From Roseibium sp. TrichSKD4 (GTDB lineage Bacteria; Pseudomonadota; Alphaproteobacteria; Rhizobiales; Stappiaceae), in assembly GCF_000148725.1 (NCBI RefSeq), contig NZ_GL476300.1, positions 1 to 64,000 of the forward strand: a stretch of DNA of 64,000 bases, read 5' to 3'. The notes below the pieces were generated by a model. The model was not told where the DNA came from. It did not search any database and saw nothing but the letters and a program-made list of their open reading frames with translations. Numbering within the stretch: position 1 is the stretch's first letter; every line of letters begins with the position of its first letter. This document shows, piece after piece, positions 55,044 through 64,000 of the stretch. The position numbers were made by a program, and so were the translations under genes.

Positions 55044-55777
55044 GTGCCCTGACATCGCATTTGACTGAATTTGCGATTGCGCCTGTCTGCCATGATTTGC
55101 AGATCAACGGGGAAACCGTTGGCCTGCATGAAAGCGGAATTCTCTGGTGGCCTGATCAATCCGTTCTCGTCGTTTCAGACCTGCATCTGGAAAAGGCGTC
55201 CTCCTATGCGCGGCGTGGGTTGATGCTGCCGCCATATGACACCGGCATCACGCTGGAGCGCCTGTCTTCGGCGATTGAAACCTTTGATCCGGCTTGTGTC
55301 ATCTCCTTGGGCGACAGCTTTCATGATCCCGATGGCTCGGACCGCCTACCTCCCGTTTATCGCGCCATGCTGACATCTCTTCAGCTCAATCGCGAGTGGA
55401 TCTGGGTCACAGGCAATCACGACCCGATTGCTCCTGTGCGTTTGTGCGGAGAAACCGTGGATGAGCTGACCATTGGACCGCTCACCTTTCGCCATGAACC
55501 TTTGCAGAAGACGGATCGGAGCGTGATCGCCGGAGAAATCTGCGGGCATCTTCATCCAGCTGCCCGCGTTCGCCGCTATGGCCGCTCCATTCGGCGTTCC
55601 TGCTTTGCGACAGACGGTTATCGGCTTGTGATGCCAGCCTTTGGCGCGCTGACCGGCGGACTGAATGTCAACGACACAGCCTTCCACCTGGTGTTCCGGC
55701 GTCTCCAGTTTTCCGTTTTTATGCTGGGGAATGACCGGCTTTATCCGTTCTCAGCCTCACGCCTGATCGGCGACTGA
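55040..55777 (+). CDS. pdeM: Ligase-associated endonuclease PdeM
   Basis: A 245-residue calcineurin-like metallophosphoesterase with all metal motifs: VVSDLHLEKA (Asp47, His49), SLGDSFHD, VTGNHDP and EICGHLHPAAR. It is the nuclease/phosphodiesterase partner of the Lhr-type helicase. The 4-base overlap with the helicase gene implies coupled translation. Confidence 0.93.
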   Translation: MSALTSHLTEFAIAPVCHDLQINGETVGLHESGILWWPDQSVLVVSDLHLEKASSYARRGLMLPPYDTGITLERLSSAIETFDPACVISLGDSFHDPDGSDRLPPVYRAMLTSLQLNREWIWVTGNHDPIAPVRLCGETVDELTIGPLTFRHEPLQKTDRSVIAGEICGHLHPAARVRRYGRSIRRSCFATDGYRLVMPAFGALTGGLNVNDTAFHLVFRRLQFSVFMLGNDRLYPFSASRLIGD

Positions 55778-55796
55778 CCGGAACGGCTTTTTCTTA

Positions 55797-56573
55797 TCAA
55801 TCTTTCTTGAAGATGACGCCTGCAATCCATCCGGTGAAGATCGCCAAAATGACAGCGATCAGCCCGTAAAGAAGGGAATAGTCGCGCGACATTTCAAAGG
55901 TGATTTGTTCAAAGCCGGTCTTTGCAACGGAGAGGCTTCCCTCCGTCTGTGACAGCAAGGCACCGTCCTGAAACAGAAGGCTTTTGATCTTGTAGGCCCC
56001 GACCGGGATATTGGCCGGAAGGGGCACATTGGTCCGAAACATCGTATCCGTCAGAAACTCAATCGCTTCCTGACGTTCGGAATAAAGCCCGGCTTCTTCC
56101 CGCAGCCGCAAGAAGGCCTGCCGGAAATCATCACGCTCTGACAACGGAACGTCAGACTTACCTGTGACTGCAAGGTTCAGGTGATTGAGGCCAATTTGGT
56201 ACTCATCCAACAAATCCCGGTTCGCCAACTCGCCAATCGATGTTGTCGTTGAGATGGCATAGAACGATGGGACATTCAAAAATCGCTCATAATCCCGGTT
56301 GACCCAAACCCCCAAGAACCGGCCCTTGCGGCGAGTAGTGATATCCTGTGTCGGGCCTTCTACGATAATGGCAAGTTCATATTTGCCGCGCCGACTGATG
56401 GTATTTGTGTCCCGGGATATCTGGCCGAAGATCACGATTTCCGTACCCGTGAAGTTCGACTGGATGGAGACCATCTCAGCGGACAGGGCCGTCACCAGCT
56501 CCTCAGCTTCTGCCCGAGAGATCAAGCCAAGAGCCGCAATTCCAATCCAAAGAAGCAGCCAGCGCGCACTCAT
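55797..56573 (-). CDS. TIGR02186 family membrane protein
   Basis: 258 residues with an N-terminal signal (LLLWIGIAALGLISRAEA), a periplasmic domain (~25-220) and one C-terminal membrane segment (LYGLIAVILAIFTGWIAGVI). It matches the alphaproteobacterial family TIGR02186, function unknown. It overlaps the TauE-type permease gene by 4 bases, an arrangement common in this group, so it probably assists that permease. Confidence 0.85.
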   Translation of the reverse strand: MSARWLLLWIGIAALGLISRAEAEELVTALSAEMVSIQSNFTGTEIVIFGQISRDTNTISRRGKYELAIIVEGPTQDITTRRKGRFLGVWVNRDYERFLNVPSFYAISTTTSIGELANRDLLDEYQIGLNHLNLAVTGKSDVPLSERDDFRQAFLRLREEAGLYSERQEAIEFLTDTMFRTNVPLPANIPVGAYKIKSLLFQDGALLSQTEGSLSVAKTGFEQITFEMSRDYSLLYGLIAVILAIFTGWIAGVIFKKD

Positions 56574-57499
56574 GCCCCTGCCCCCTTGGTGATCGCGATG
56601 GAATAGAAGTCCTCAGGCGTGAGTAGCAAGTCGACGGCAAACCGCAGGCCGACAGCAAGTACCAGAAGGCCAAGCAACAGGCGCAGTTGGTCACCGCGCA
56701 GTTTCTGCCCCATCCGCGCACCCAGCTGCGCCCCGATCACCCCACCTATCATCAGGGTGAGCGCCAGAACGATATCAACGGTTTGGGTGGAGGCTGCATG
56801 AAAGATCGTGGCTGCGGCCATTGTGAACATGATCTGGAACAGTGATGTCCCAATCACGATGCCAGTTGGAACTCGCAGCAGGTAAATCAGCGCGGGAACC
56901 ATCATGAATCCGCCGCCGATACCAAGAACGGTGCCCAGAAAACCGATGGACGCGCCAAGTCCCAACACCGGTATCGCGCTTACATAAAGTTTGGATCGGC
57001 GGAACCGCACCTTGAAGGGCAGACCATGGATCCAGTTATGCTGGCCGGGCCGCTTCACACTGACAGCAGCTCCGGAATGACGCCGCCGGATGGCCTTGAT
57101 GGATTCCACCAGCATCAAGGTGCCAACAGTGCTCAAAAAGGTCACGTAAGACAGAGAAATGACGACATCAAGTTGGCCGAGTGACTGCAGCAAGTCGAAC
57201 AGAATAACGCCGAGCAAAGACCCGGTGACACCACCAGCCAGTAGATAGCTGGCCAGTTTCATGTCAATCGCTTTTCGGCGAATGTATGTCACGACTGCCG
57301 ATGCGGAGGAAGCGACAACCTGTGTGGTGACAGTGGCAACTGAAACTGCTGGCGGAATGCCCGAAAAAATCAAAAGCGGCGTGAGCAAAAACCCGCCGCC
57401 AATGCCGAACAGGCCCGATAAAAAGCCGACCGCTCCCCCCATTCCCAAAATCAGGAATATGTTGACCGGAATTTCGGCTATGGGCAGGTACAATTGCAC
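56570..57499 (-). CDS. TauE/SafE family permease
   Basis: A 309-residue membrane protein with about eight segments and two similar halves: GFLSGLFGIGGGFLLTPLL near residue 24 and GFLGTVLGIGGGFMMVPAL near residue 187. Members export sulfite, sulfoacetate or similar anions; the substrate here is unknown. The longest frame begins with GTG; an internal ATG near codon 20 is another option. Coupled to the TIGR02186 gene. Confidence 0.9.
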   Translation of the reverse strand: MQLYLPIAEIPVNIFLILGMGGAVGFLSGLFGIGGGFLLTPLLIFSGIPPAVSVATVTTQVVASSASAVVTYIRRKAIDMKLASYLLAGGVTGSLLGVILFDLLQSLGQLDVVISLSYVTFLSTVGTLMLVESIKAIRRRHSGAAVSVKRPGQHNWIHGLPFKVRFRRSKLYVSAIPVLGLGASIGFLGTVLGIGGGFMMVPALIYLLRVPTGIVIGTSLFQIMFTMAAATIFHAASTQTVDIVLALTLMIGGVIGAQLGARMGQKLRGDQLRLLLGLLVLAVGLRFAVDLLLTPEDFYSIAITKGAGA

Positions 57500-57512
57500 G
57501 ATGACTACCGAA

Positions 57513-57539
57513 TAAAAGCGGACGCCACTTGGGCGTCCG
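57513..57539 (-). terminator. Terminator after the PodJ-like gene
   Basis: CGGACGCC-ACTTG-GGCGTCCG is a perfect 8-bp stem. On the minus strand it is followed by CTTTTATT. It lies about 105 bases after the PodJ-like stop and before the permease start. Confidence 0.7.
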
Positions 57540-57643
57540 ATGTCGCGTTGGTTAGGTTAAACTCCCGCGCCTAGGCTGCTGTCAACACTGCTTGGTCATG
57601 TTTGACCAACTGTTGCAGTCCTGCCGCGCAGGAGATGGTCGGC

Positions 57644-60600
57644 CTAGATTGACTGACCATTCAGTTCCTTGATCAACGCTGCGTCGATATCTCCGGTTTC
57701 CGGAAGCCCAAGGCTTCTCTGGAACGCGCGGACGGCGCTGCGTGTTTGCGGTCCGGTTTGCCCATCTGGGGCGCCTGCATTAAAGCCAAGAGCGTTCAGC
57801 TTCGTCTGGGCATCGCGGATCATGCCGGAGAAATCGACAACGTTTTCAAGAGTGGATGAAGCATTTGTCGACAAGGACGGGGCCGCAACCCATTCCGGGC
57901 TTGTCACGACCTTGTTTGCTGCCGGGTCCGGGGTCTTCACCTTGAAGTTTTCAACGGCCAATCGAGCTGCTGCAAGCTGGGCTTGGTCAAGGCTGTTGGC
58001 AACTTCATCCCGTTTTGAGGCTGCATCCCGGTCGCCGCGCTCTGCTGCGATAGCGAACCACTTGTAGCTCTCAATCAGATCTTTTTCGACGCCCATGCCT
58101 TGTGCATGGAGAATGCCGAGATTGAACAAGCTGTCCTGCACTCCGTGGGTTGCGGCTTGAGTAAACCAATAACCTGCAGAGGCAAAGTCCGGCCCGCCGT
58201 CCTGCCCTTCGGCATAAAGAACAGCGAGATTGTGCATTGCTTTTGCGTTTCCTGCAGACGCTGCCTTTTCATACCAGGCTTTTGCCTTCGGCAGGTCCTT
58301 GTCCACCCCGCGACCTTTTTCATAAAGGCTCGCAAGACGGTACTGCGCAGGAGGGAGCCCCTTGTCAGCTGCTATTTGATACCAACGAGCTGCTTCAGAC
58401 AGATTGGCCGGAATACCATTTCCTTCCGTGTATTTCACACCGACAAGGAATGCTGCTTCCGGATTTCCGCCTGCAGCAGCGCTGCGAAGCGCCATCGGAC
58501 CGATTTGCTCCGGTGGCAAGCTGGCGATCAAGTTCGTCGGCTGTGGTTCAGCCATCACATCTGCAGGTGCAGATGCCTGGAAACCTTGCGGAGCCGGAAT
58601 ATTTTCACCAAATCCGGAGGCGATGCCAGCTGGAGGTGCAAAAGCAACATCCGGAGCAGGCTCTGCCGCTGGAGGGGTGATGTCAGCATCTGCTGCGGGC
58701 AGCGCCTGAGGTGCATCAGCTACAGATACCTCATCTCCCAATGGAGCTTGTTGTCCTTCAGCCACGATCGGAGGTGCTGTGATCGTTTCCGCACCTTCTT
58801 CCATCATTGGCTCAACTGCGCCCGGCGCAACCTCGGTCACATCGGTTTCGTCCAATGTCACGACCGGATTGGCAGGCTCTTCCGCATTGATGGCAACCTG
58901 CTCACCAGAAACATCCGAAGATGAGACCAGCTTGAAGACCTGCAATGTGCCAATGGCCAGCAGTACGGCAGCTGCAGCATAGACCAGAGCCTTACGGCGA
59001 CCGCTTGTGCCGGCTTCTTCCTCTGCCTGCTCGACTGGACGATCACCGGATAGTACCGGCGCCACATTATCTTGCGGCTCGGGTGATACAGCAGTCTCAG
59101 CTTCAGGCGTGTCTTGCTTGCTGCCCTTGCCGCGACCCAGAACCTTGCGGAACCAGCCAGCACGCTCTTTCGTCCGCTCGCCGTCTTCGGCAACCAGACC
59201 AAGTCCGGCATCCGGCGCAGAGTGTCCCATACGCTCGGCTTCCGCCGAAGCAGCCTGCGCGGCACGACGGGCAGCGGCAATGAAGTCTGCCTTGCGATCA
59301 CGACCACCTTCGGATTGCGCAGTTTTTTCACGCATCAAGGGGTGACCCGGAATTTTCCAGGACTGCTGAGGATCTTCCTCATGGGTGTCGTCAATCGGGG
59401 TCGGCTCCAGGTCCGGTTGCATCGCGGCCTGAGCCTGCATCGGGACATTGGCGACCTGAACAGCCTTATTGCGCTCAAGGTCTTCGAGACGCTCTGTCAG
59501 CGAGCCCAGCACGGATTGGACACCATTAAAGGTGTTTTTCGTTCGCTCTTCACTGCCTTCAGCTGCATCCAGCAAGCGTTTCAGGTCGGCCTGCAACCCG
59601 GAGATTGCCTGATCGTATTCGCCGGTTGCCTGTTCTGTGCCGCCAACCTGAGGCTGCTCTGCGAGCACTTCCTTGGCTGCATTCTTGGCAATGTCAACGA
59701 CGTCCTTGCGGGTGTCATGCAGCCCCTGCTCAATACGTTCCAACGCTGTTGCCACTTTTTCCATTTCGCCGGAATGGCTGGTGGCATTTTCCATTTGAAC
59801 AGCAAGTGCTGCGACTTTTTCACCGATCTGCTCGATCCGATCTTCACCGAGATCGTCGCCGCCACGGGTTACAGCTTCCGCCAGCTCGTTAATCCGTTCT
59901 TCCAGAACACTGGTGGACTGAGGCTCAGCGACTGCGGCCCTCATGGAACCGATTTCTTCCCGCAGTTTATCGAGATCTGCGGTGGTAACCTCTGAGCGCG
60001 GCTCTTCAAGACGGCTGCTCAGTGCATTCATTCGATCATGCAGCTGTGTGAACATCTGCTTGTCGGCGTCAGAAACCGAGAAGTTCTGACTGGCCATGGA
60101 GATCGGATGATCAGTTTTCTTTTCGATGACCTCAATCTTATCGGAAATTGCCGCCAGCCGGTTTTCCAATGCGCTAAAGGCAGCCTTGTCTGTCGTGACC
60201 GGCGGAATGCGCTCCATGCGTTCAAGGCGATGGATGATATCGTTCAAACGATTATCCATCATGCCAATTTGATCAGCTTGGGCGGTGGACGCACGATCAT
60301 CGGACATCATGCCAACGATATCTTCCAGACGGCCCTGGAGACGCGAAATGGTCTCCGGCTCCGGCATGCGCTGTTCCATGGCGCTGAGGCGGGTATCGAG
60401 CCCGCGCTGTTCGCGAGCCAGAACTTCCAGATCGTCAAGCCGACCGGAAACAAATTTCATCCGGTCGTCGATACCCTCGACGAGACCAGTCACATCGATA
60501 TGCTCAACAAACTGGCGAACTTCGCGCAATTCGGCACGCAGCGGCTCGATTTCGTTGTGGCTCTTGCGATGGAGAAGTTCCTCCATCCGCTCAGAAATAC

Positions 60601-61870
60601 TGCCGATCCGCTCATCAAGGATCAGCAGGTGCTCAGAACGCGGAAGTGCGGAAAATGCGTCCTCGATCTCGTTCAAACGCGCGGTCACACCACGCAGAAC
60701 GCGTGGATCAACAGCCCCGCGGCTCAGTTCATCGAGACGCTGAAGGATATGCGCATAGCCATGCTCAAGAGTTTGCAGCGCCCCGTCGACATTGGTGCGA
60801 CCAACAATCGATTTCAGATCCGCAACTTCCTTGCGCACTTCTTTTGCGAACTGGTCTGACGATTTGTCAGCGCGAAGGCGATCCACCATGTCTGCAAGGC
60901 GGCGCAGCTCGGCATTTTGACGATTTACCCGATCATGCGTGCCCTTGGACAATCCACCCATAGCGTCACGAAGAGAACCAAGTTCTTCGCGCACCTGTTC
61001 GAATGCTTCTTCCTGCGGCTTTCTCAACGCATCAATGCGGCGACCGAGATCCTTGTAAAGATGGAGAGACGCCTCAGTCCGCTCTTCCTTGCGGGCACGT
61101 GCTCGCGGAGGACGCGGTGCGTCATAACTTTCTTCATAGTCCGGCTCTGCGTGATAATCGTCATAGGCGTCATCACCCTGATCGTAGCCGCGATCCTCCA
61201 TGAAATATTCATCAGACCGGCGACGAGGTGCAGGACGCGCCTGGCGCGGAGCTGGTGCTGGTTCAGGCCGATACTCTTCGCGGCTTCTTGGTACGGGGGC
61301 AGGTCGTGGCCGAGCATAATCTGCAGAATACGGCGGCTCTACATCATATTCGTCTTCGTAGCGGTCCACCGGCCGACGCGCCATACGTCCGGACATGTCC
61401 TGAACCTGATGATCCAACCGGTCGATTGCCCCAAGAGCCTCGCCGACATCTTCCCGGGCGTGCTCTTCATAATAGGGCTCATCGTCATAAACAGGCTCGC
61501 GAACCGGCGCTTCGGGAGCATAGGCCCTAGCACCGGGGCGTTTGGGAGCGCGCTTGCGGTCTGACCGACCACCGGACCGAGACGAACGGTCACTGCGCTC
61601 GGCGAGAAGCCGGTCCAACTCGTCCGCAACCGCGTCGAGGCCGTCATCATCATGATGGCCAAGGGCTGGTGCCCGCCCGACAGCAGTCGCTGTGCTGGTC
61701 AGACGTTCTGCCCTCATTTCGGGATGTTCCTGCGCCTTGCGCACACGACCTCGCGATGGGGCTCGACGCCGATCCTCGGCATCGTCCGTGTAGCGGTCCT
61801 CATCATATTCATGAGGTTCGTGTCGGTTGCGACCGCGGCGTTCTGCCTCGCGGTTTTTCCAAGCCGGCAT
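57644..61870 (-). CDS. PodJ-like polarity/localisation protein with Sel1 repeats and peptidoglycan-binding domain
   Basis: A 1408-residue protein. Order: a charged, Arg/Pro-rich N-terminus (~1-260); long coiled coils (~260-870); a basic linker; one membrane segment near residue 957-980 (ALVYAAAAVLLAIGTLQVFK); a Pro/Ala/Glu-rich periplasmic linker; Sel1-type repeats (~1130-1290, e.g. AAFLVGVKYTEGNG and AQYRLASLYEKGRG); and a C-terminal peptidoglycan-binding domain (~1345-1405, LNALGFNAGAPDGQTGPQTR). This matches Caulobacter PodJ, which organises a cell pole. Likely inner membrane with both ends functional. Confidence 0.85.
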   Translation of the reverse strand: MPAWKNREAERRGRNRHEPHEYDEDRYTDDAEDRRRAPSRGRVRKAQEHPEMRAERLTSTATAVGRAPALGHHDDDGLDAVADELDRLLAERSDRSSRSGGRSDRKRAPKRPGARAYAPEAPVREPVYDDEPYYEEHAREDVGEALGAIDRLDHQVQDMSGRMARRPVDRYEDEYDVEPPYSADYARPRPAPVPRSREEYRPEPAPAPRQARPAPRRRSDEYFMEDRGYDQGDDAYDDYHAEPDYEESYDAPRPPRARARKEERTEASLHLYKDLGRRIDALRKPQEEAFEQVREELGSLRDAMGGLSKGTHDRVNRQNAELRRLADMVDRLRADKSSDQFAKEVRKEVADLKSIVGRTNVDGALQTLEHGYAHILQRLDELSRGAVDPRVLRGVTARLNEIEDAFSALPRSEHLLILDERIGSISERMEELLHRKSHNEIEPLRAELREVRQFVEHIDVTGLVEGIDDRMKFVSGRLDDLEVLAREQRGLDTRLSAMEQRMPEPETISRLQGRLEDIVGMMSDDRASTAQADQIGMMDNRLNDIIHRLERMERIPPVTTDKAAFSALENRLAAISDKIEVIEKKTDHPISMASQNFSVSDADKQMFTQLHDRMNALSSRLEEPRSEVTTADLDKLREEIGSMRAAVAEPQSTSVLEERINELAEAVTRGGDDLGEDRIEQIGEKVAALAVQMENATSHSGEMEKVATALERIEQGLHDTRKDVVDIAKNAAKEVLAEQPQVGGTEQATGEYDQAISGLQADLKRLLDAAEGSEERTKNTFNGVQSVLGSLTERLEDLERNKAVQVANVPMQAQAAMQPDLEPTPIDDTHEEDPQQSWKIPGHPLMREKTAQSEGGRDRKADFIAAARRAAQAASAEAERMGHSAPDAGLGLVAEDGERTKERAGWFRKVLGRGKGSKQDTPEAETAVSPEPQDNVAPVLSGDRPVEQAEEEAGTSGRRKALVYAAAAVLLAIGTLQVFKLVSSSDVSGEQVAINAEEPANPVVTLDETDVTEVAPGAVEPMMEEGAETITAPPIVAEGQQAPLGDEVSVADAPQALPAADADITPPAAEPAPDVAFAPPAGIASGFGENIPAPQGFQASAPADVMAEPQPTNLIASLPPEQIGPMALRSAAAGGNPEAAFLVGVKYTEGNGIPANLSEAARWYQIAADKGLPPAQYRLASLYEKGRGVDKDLPKAKAWYEKAASAGNAKAMHNLAVLYAEGQDGGPDFASAGYWFTQAATHGVQDSLFNLGILHAQGMGVEKDLIESYKWFAIAAERGDRDAASKRDEVANSLDQAQLAAARLAVENFKVKTPDPAANKVVTSPEWVAAPSLSTNASSTLENVVDFSGMIRDAQTKLNALGFNAGAPDGQTGPQTRSAVRAFQRSLGLPETGDIDAALIKELNGQSI

Positions 61871-62277
61871 TTTTTGACCCTGACGTTACGGTCCATTGAC
61901 CGCGGTAAAATCTTGCCTGCAGGGGCAGCTACAAAAAACAATTTGGTCCCGCAGTATTTTGAAAATATTTGTCCAGTCAGGGTAAACAGCACGTTAATTA
62001 TGCTTGCGAATTGCATTTTTCCTACAATTCAGCTGCCAAAAGATAAGCGGATTTGGCACACTACTTTAACCCTTTAGAAAGTTTTTCAGTGCTTTTCCTG
62101 CCCACTACTGGACGGTTACGCAAACGTCAGCTAAACATACACCTCAATGAAGGCTGCCATGCAGATCCCGTTAAGCACTTGTGCTATTGGAAAAAATGCA
62201 GGAGCCCGCGCGCCCGACCCTTGTCGCAGCGCCGTAAACAAAACCTAAAAAACGCCAGATAAAATGAGCCGGACACA
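61871..62277. other. Intergenic between PodJ-like and MerR genes
   Basis: 407 bases holding the divergent promoters of the PodJ-like gene and the MerR regulator. The only clear element is the 19-bp operator-like motif at 62111-62129. No small gene or RNA gene seen. Confidence 0.5.
62111..62129. promoter_or_regulatory. Operator-like motif upstream of the MerR gene
   Basis: GACGGTTACGCAAACGTCA differs at only two positions from GACGTTTACGGAAACGTCA found before the acyl-CoA dehydrogenase gene at 62994-63012. Being shared by the regulator gene and its likely target, it is probably the MerR binding site. Confidence 0.65.
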
Positions 62278-62748
62278 ATGAGTGAAGCGTTATCCATATT
62301 GAACGAACAGGAACTTGTGGATGTCGTCGCCGCTCGCGATGAAAGCACCAAGAAAACACAGTTCACTATCGGAGAGCTTGCAAAGGAGTTCGACTGCACC
62401 CTCAGAACCTTGCGTTTTTACGAAGATAAAGGTCTGTTGAACCCGAAGCGCGATGGCTTGAATCGCGTTTACACACGCCGCGACCGCGCCCGGCTGAAGC
62501 TTGTTCTGATGGGCAAACGCGTCGGCTTCTCCTTGAGCGCTATTCGCGACATGCTTGATCTTTACGATCTGCGCGATGGTCAGGTGACGCAGCTGCGTGT
62601 TGCCCTCAACAAGTTCAACGAACAGATTGATGTGCTGAAAGTCCAGCAAAACGACATTCAGCAGGCGATTGATGAATTGAGCCGGACTGTTGAAATTGTG
62701 TCTGGCATGCTGAAGCAGCGCGAAGCGGAGGAAGCGGGCGACGAATAG
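62278..62748 (+). CDS. MerR family regulator of acyl-CoA degradation (LiuR-like)
   Basis: A 156-residue regulator. The helix-turn-helix is at ~28-50 (FTIGELAKEFDCTLRTLRFY), followed by the MerR wing (DKGLLNPKRDGLNRVYTRRD), a long dimerisation helix and no Cys metal-binding loop, so it is not a metal sensor. MerR proteins of this kind control leucine/isovalerate or fatty acid breakdown genes. A shared 19-bp motif lies before it and before the next gene. Confidence 0.88.
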   Translation: MSEALSILNEQELVDVVAARDESTKKTQFTIGELAKEFDCTLRTLRFYEDKGLLNPKRDGLNRVYTRRDRARLKLVLMGKRVGFSLSAIRDMLDLYDLRDGQVTQLRVALNKFNEQIDVLKVQQNDIQQAIDELSRTVEIVSGMLKQREAEEAGDE

Positions 62749-62777
62749 CTCCCTAACTGACGCTTCGCCTTTCAATC

Positions 62778-62801
62778 AACCCGGGCCTGCCCGGGTTTTT
62801 T
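62778..62801 (+). terminator. Terminator after the MerR gene
   Basis: AACCCGGGC-CT-GCCCGGGTT is a perfect inverted repeat followed by six T. It is 30 bases after the MerR stop, so the acyl-CoA dehydrogenase gene has its own promoter. Confidence 0.9.
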
Positions 62802-62992
62802 GTTGTCTGCCTGATCTGTCGGGAGAACCCTTTTCCAGCAAAAAGTGATCAAAATCGGACTGGCCCTAACGGAAATGAGTGGTAAGCTCTCTGAAAACAC
62901 CGCCAATTTGTGCCAATTTGCATTTTTTTCGCCCTCCTTCCCTAAGGACACCACTTGTCGGCCTCTGGCGCTGTGCGTATATACGAACAAGG

Positions 62993-63012
62993 TGACGTTT
63001 ACGGAAACGTCA
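62993..63012. promoter_or_regulatory. Palindromic operator upstream of the acyl-CoA dehydrogenase gene
   Basis: TGACGTTT-ACGG-AAACGTCA is a perfect 8-bp inverted repeat, 36 bases before the start codon. It matches the motif before the MerR gene at 17 of 19 positions. MerR-family activators usually bind such sites within the promoter. Confidence 0.7.
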
Positions 63013-63047
63013 TGTGTGGTTGATCGTAGGCTATGCGGGAGGATTGC

Positions 63048-64000
63048 ATGCCGAGTTATAACGCTCCAGTTGAAGACACCCTGTTTCTTCTGAAAGACGT
63101 CCTTGGCTTTGAAACCCTGACGGCCCTTCCCGGCCTCGAAGAAGCTACCCCGGATCTGGTTGAAGCCATTCTTCGCGAAGGCGCCAAGTTTGCAGAGGAA
63201 GTTCTGCAGCCACTCAACCAGTCTGCTGACCAAGAAGGCTGTACCCGGCACGATGATGACAGCGTAACAACGCCAAAGGGATACAAAGAAGCCTATGCCG
63301 CCTATTCCGAGGCTGGCTGGGGCACCGTATCAGCCGATCCGGAATTCGGTGGTCAGGGTATGCCGCATACAATCGCCACCCTGCTCAATGAATATCTGTC
63401 TTCTGCCAACATGGCATTTTCCATGTATCCGGGTTTGACGGCGGGCGCGATCGCCGCACTGACTCAGCACGGAAGCCAGGAGCAGAAAGAAAAGTATCTG
63501 CCTAACATGATCTCCGGCACATGGACCGGAACCATGAACCTGACCGAGCCACATTGTGGAACGGATCTCGGCCTCATCCGAACAAAGGCAATTCCGAACG
63601 GGGACGGCAGCTACAAGATTTCCGGCACCAAGATTTTCATCTCGGCTGGTGATCATGATCTTTCTGAAAACATCATCCACTTGGTGCTGGCCCGAATTGA
63701 AGGCGCACCTCAGGGAACAAAAGGCATTTCGCTTTTCGTCGTTCCGAAATTCGCTGTCGCCGATGACGGGTCCGTTGGTGCATCCAATGGCGTTTCCTGT
63801 GGGTCCATCGAGCACAAGATGGGCATCCACAGCAACGCGACGTGTGTAATGAACTACGACGAAGCCACAGGCTGGCTTGTGGGCGAAGAGAACAAAGGCC
63901 TTCGGGCGATGTTCACCATGATGAACGAAGCGCGGCTCGGCGTTGCCGTTCAAGGTTTGTCCCAGTCTGAGGTTGCCTATCAAAACGCAGTTGCCTACGC
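63048..64000 (+). CDS. Acyl-CoA dehydrogenase, DmdC-like large family (runs off the window)
   Basis: The first ~317 residues of an acyl-CoA dehydrogenase; no stop before the window end. It begins [20 protein letters not shown], the N-terminus of the ~590-residue family that includes 3-methylmercaptopropionyl-CoA dehydrogenase DmdC and several beta-oxidation enzymes. FAD and substrate motifs are seen in [19 protein letters not shown] (split) and in [11 protein letters not shown]. The catalytic base lies outside the window. GGGAGG is 6-11 bases before ATG 63048. Substrate is not clear from this part. Confidence 0.9.
   Translation, partial: MPSYNAPVEDTLFLLKDVLGFETLTALPGLEEATPDLVEAILREGAKFAEEVLQPLNQSADQEGCTRHDDDSVTTPKGYKEAYAAYSEAGWGTVSADPEFGGQGMPHTIATLLNEYLSSANMAFSMYPGLTAGAIAALTQHGSQEQKEKYLPNMISGTWTGTMNLTEPHCGTDLGLIRTKAIPNGDGSYKISGTKIFISAGDHDLSENIIHLVLARIEGAPQGTKGISLFVVPKFAVADDGSVGASNGVSCGSIEHKMGIHSNATCVMNYDEATGWLVGEENKGLRAMFTMMNEARLGVAVQGLSQSEVAYQNAVAY

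Noticed and set aside
58100-58924. Plus-strand open frame of 274 codons, and several others to 61564
   Set aside because: They are antisense to the PodJ-like gene; its repeats and GC-rich codons create open frames on the other strand.
1-64000. tRNA, rRNA or CRISPR arrays
   Set aside because: Reading the intergenic regions I found no cloverleaf-like sequence, no rRNA segments and no regularly spaced short repeats.

Overview
The window looks like chromosome of a marine or soil alphaproteobacterium, probably Hyphomicrobiales (rhizobial-like; a Stappiaceae-type genus would fit, but the genus cannot be fixed from sequence alone). The indicators are a FixL-FixJ-FixK oxygen cascade, a ccoNOQP-GHIS cytochrome cbb3 cluster, a PodJ-like polarity protein, an ExoY-type sugar transferase and a CrbS/CrbR-type two-component pair.

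Layout. 1-8436 is mobile DNA: the right end of an IS5-type element, antirestriction gene ardA, a small gene split by an IS66 element, a relaxase/helicase with its MobC-like partner, then an IS3-type element. 8568-17373 holds mtnA, a lipid-anchored L,D-transpeptidase, D-lactate dehydrogenase, an amidase and an M20 deacetylase. The deacetylase is cut in two by a 2.23-kb transposon that carries its own Lrp-type regulator and LysE-type exporter. 17538-21239 has ugd, an ExoY-like transferase, aroQ and a response regulator. 21594-31182 is the cbb3 oxidase cluster (ccoNOQPGHIS, all on the minus strand), with a second copy of the IS5-type element inserted into ccoG. 31377-38160 has an AbrB-family membrane protein, a GST, hemN, fixK, a FixT-like single-domain regulator, fixJ and fixL. 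38229-45132 has an aminotransferase, the CrbS/CrbR pair and a double-hotdog thioesterase. 45213-55777 has a secreted coiled-coil protein and the ligase-associated repair set (ATP ligase, MBL exonuclease, Lhr-type helicase, PdeM). That set is interrupted by a frameshifted DEAD-box helicase and an AT-rich membrane ORF. 55797-64000 has a TIGR02186/TauE pair, the PodJ-like gene, a MerR regulator and the start of an acyl-CoA dehydrogenase.

How the genes work together. FixL should sense O2 and phosphorylate FixJ. FixJ should drive fixK and probably the FixT-like gene (shared TAAGTA/TACGCA motifs lie upstream of both). FixK should then act on TTGAT-N4-ATCAA boxes in front of ccoN and hemN, giving a high-affinity oxidase and anaerobic haem synthesis at low O2. 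The insertion in ccoG removes the copper reductase of cbb3 assembly and may alter ccoHIS expression. A 19-bp motif is almost identical in front of the MerR gene and the acyl-CoA dehydrogenase gene, suggesting autoregulation plus control of acyl-CoA degradation.

The most unusual object is the 14881-17110 transposon. It has matched terminal repeats and a TA duplication, it restores a 429-residue deacetylase frame when removed in silico, and it carries an amino-acid-export cassette between its ends.
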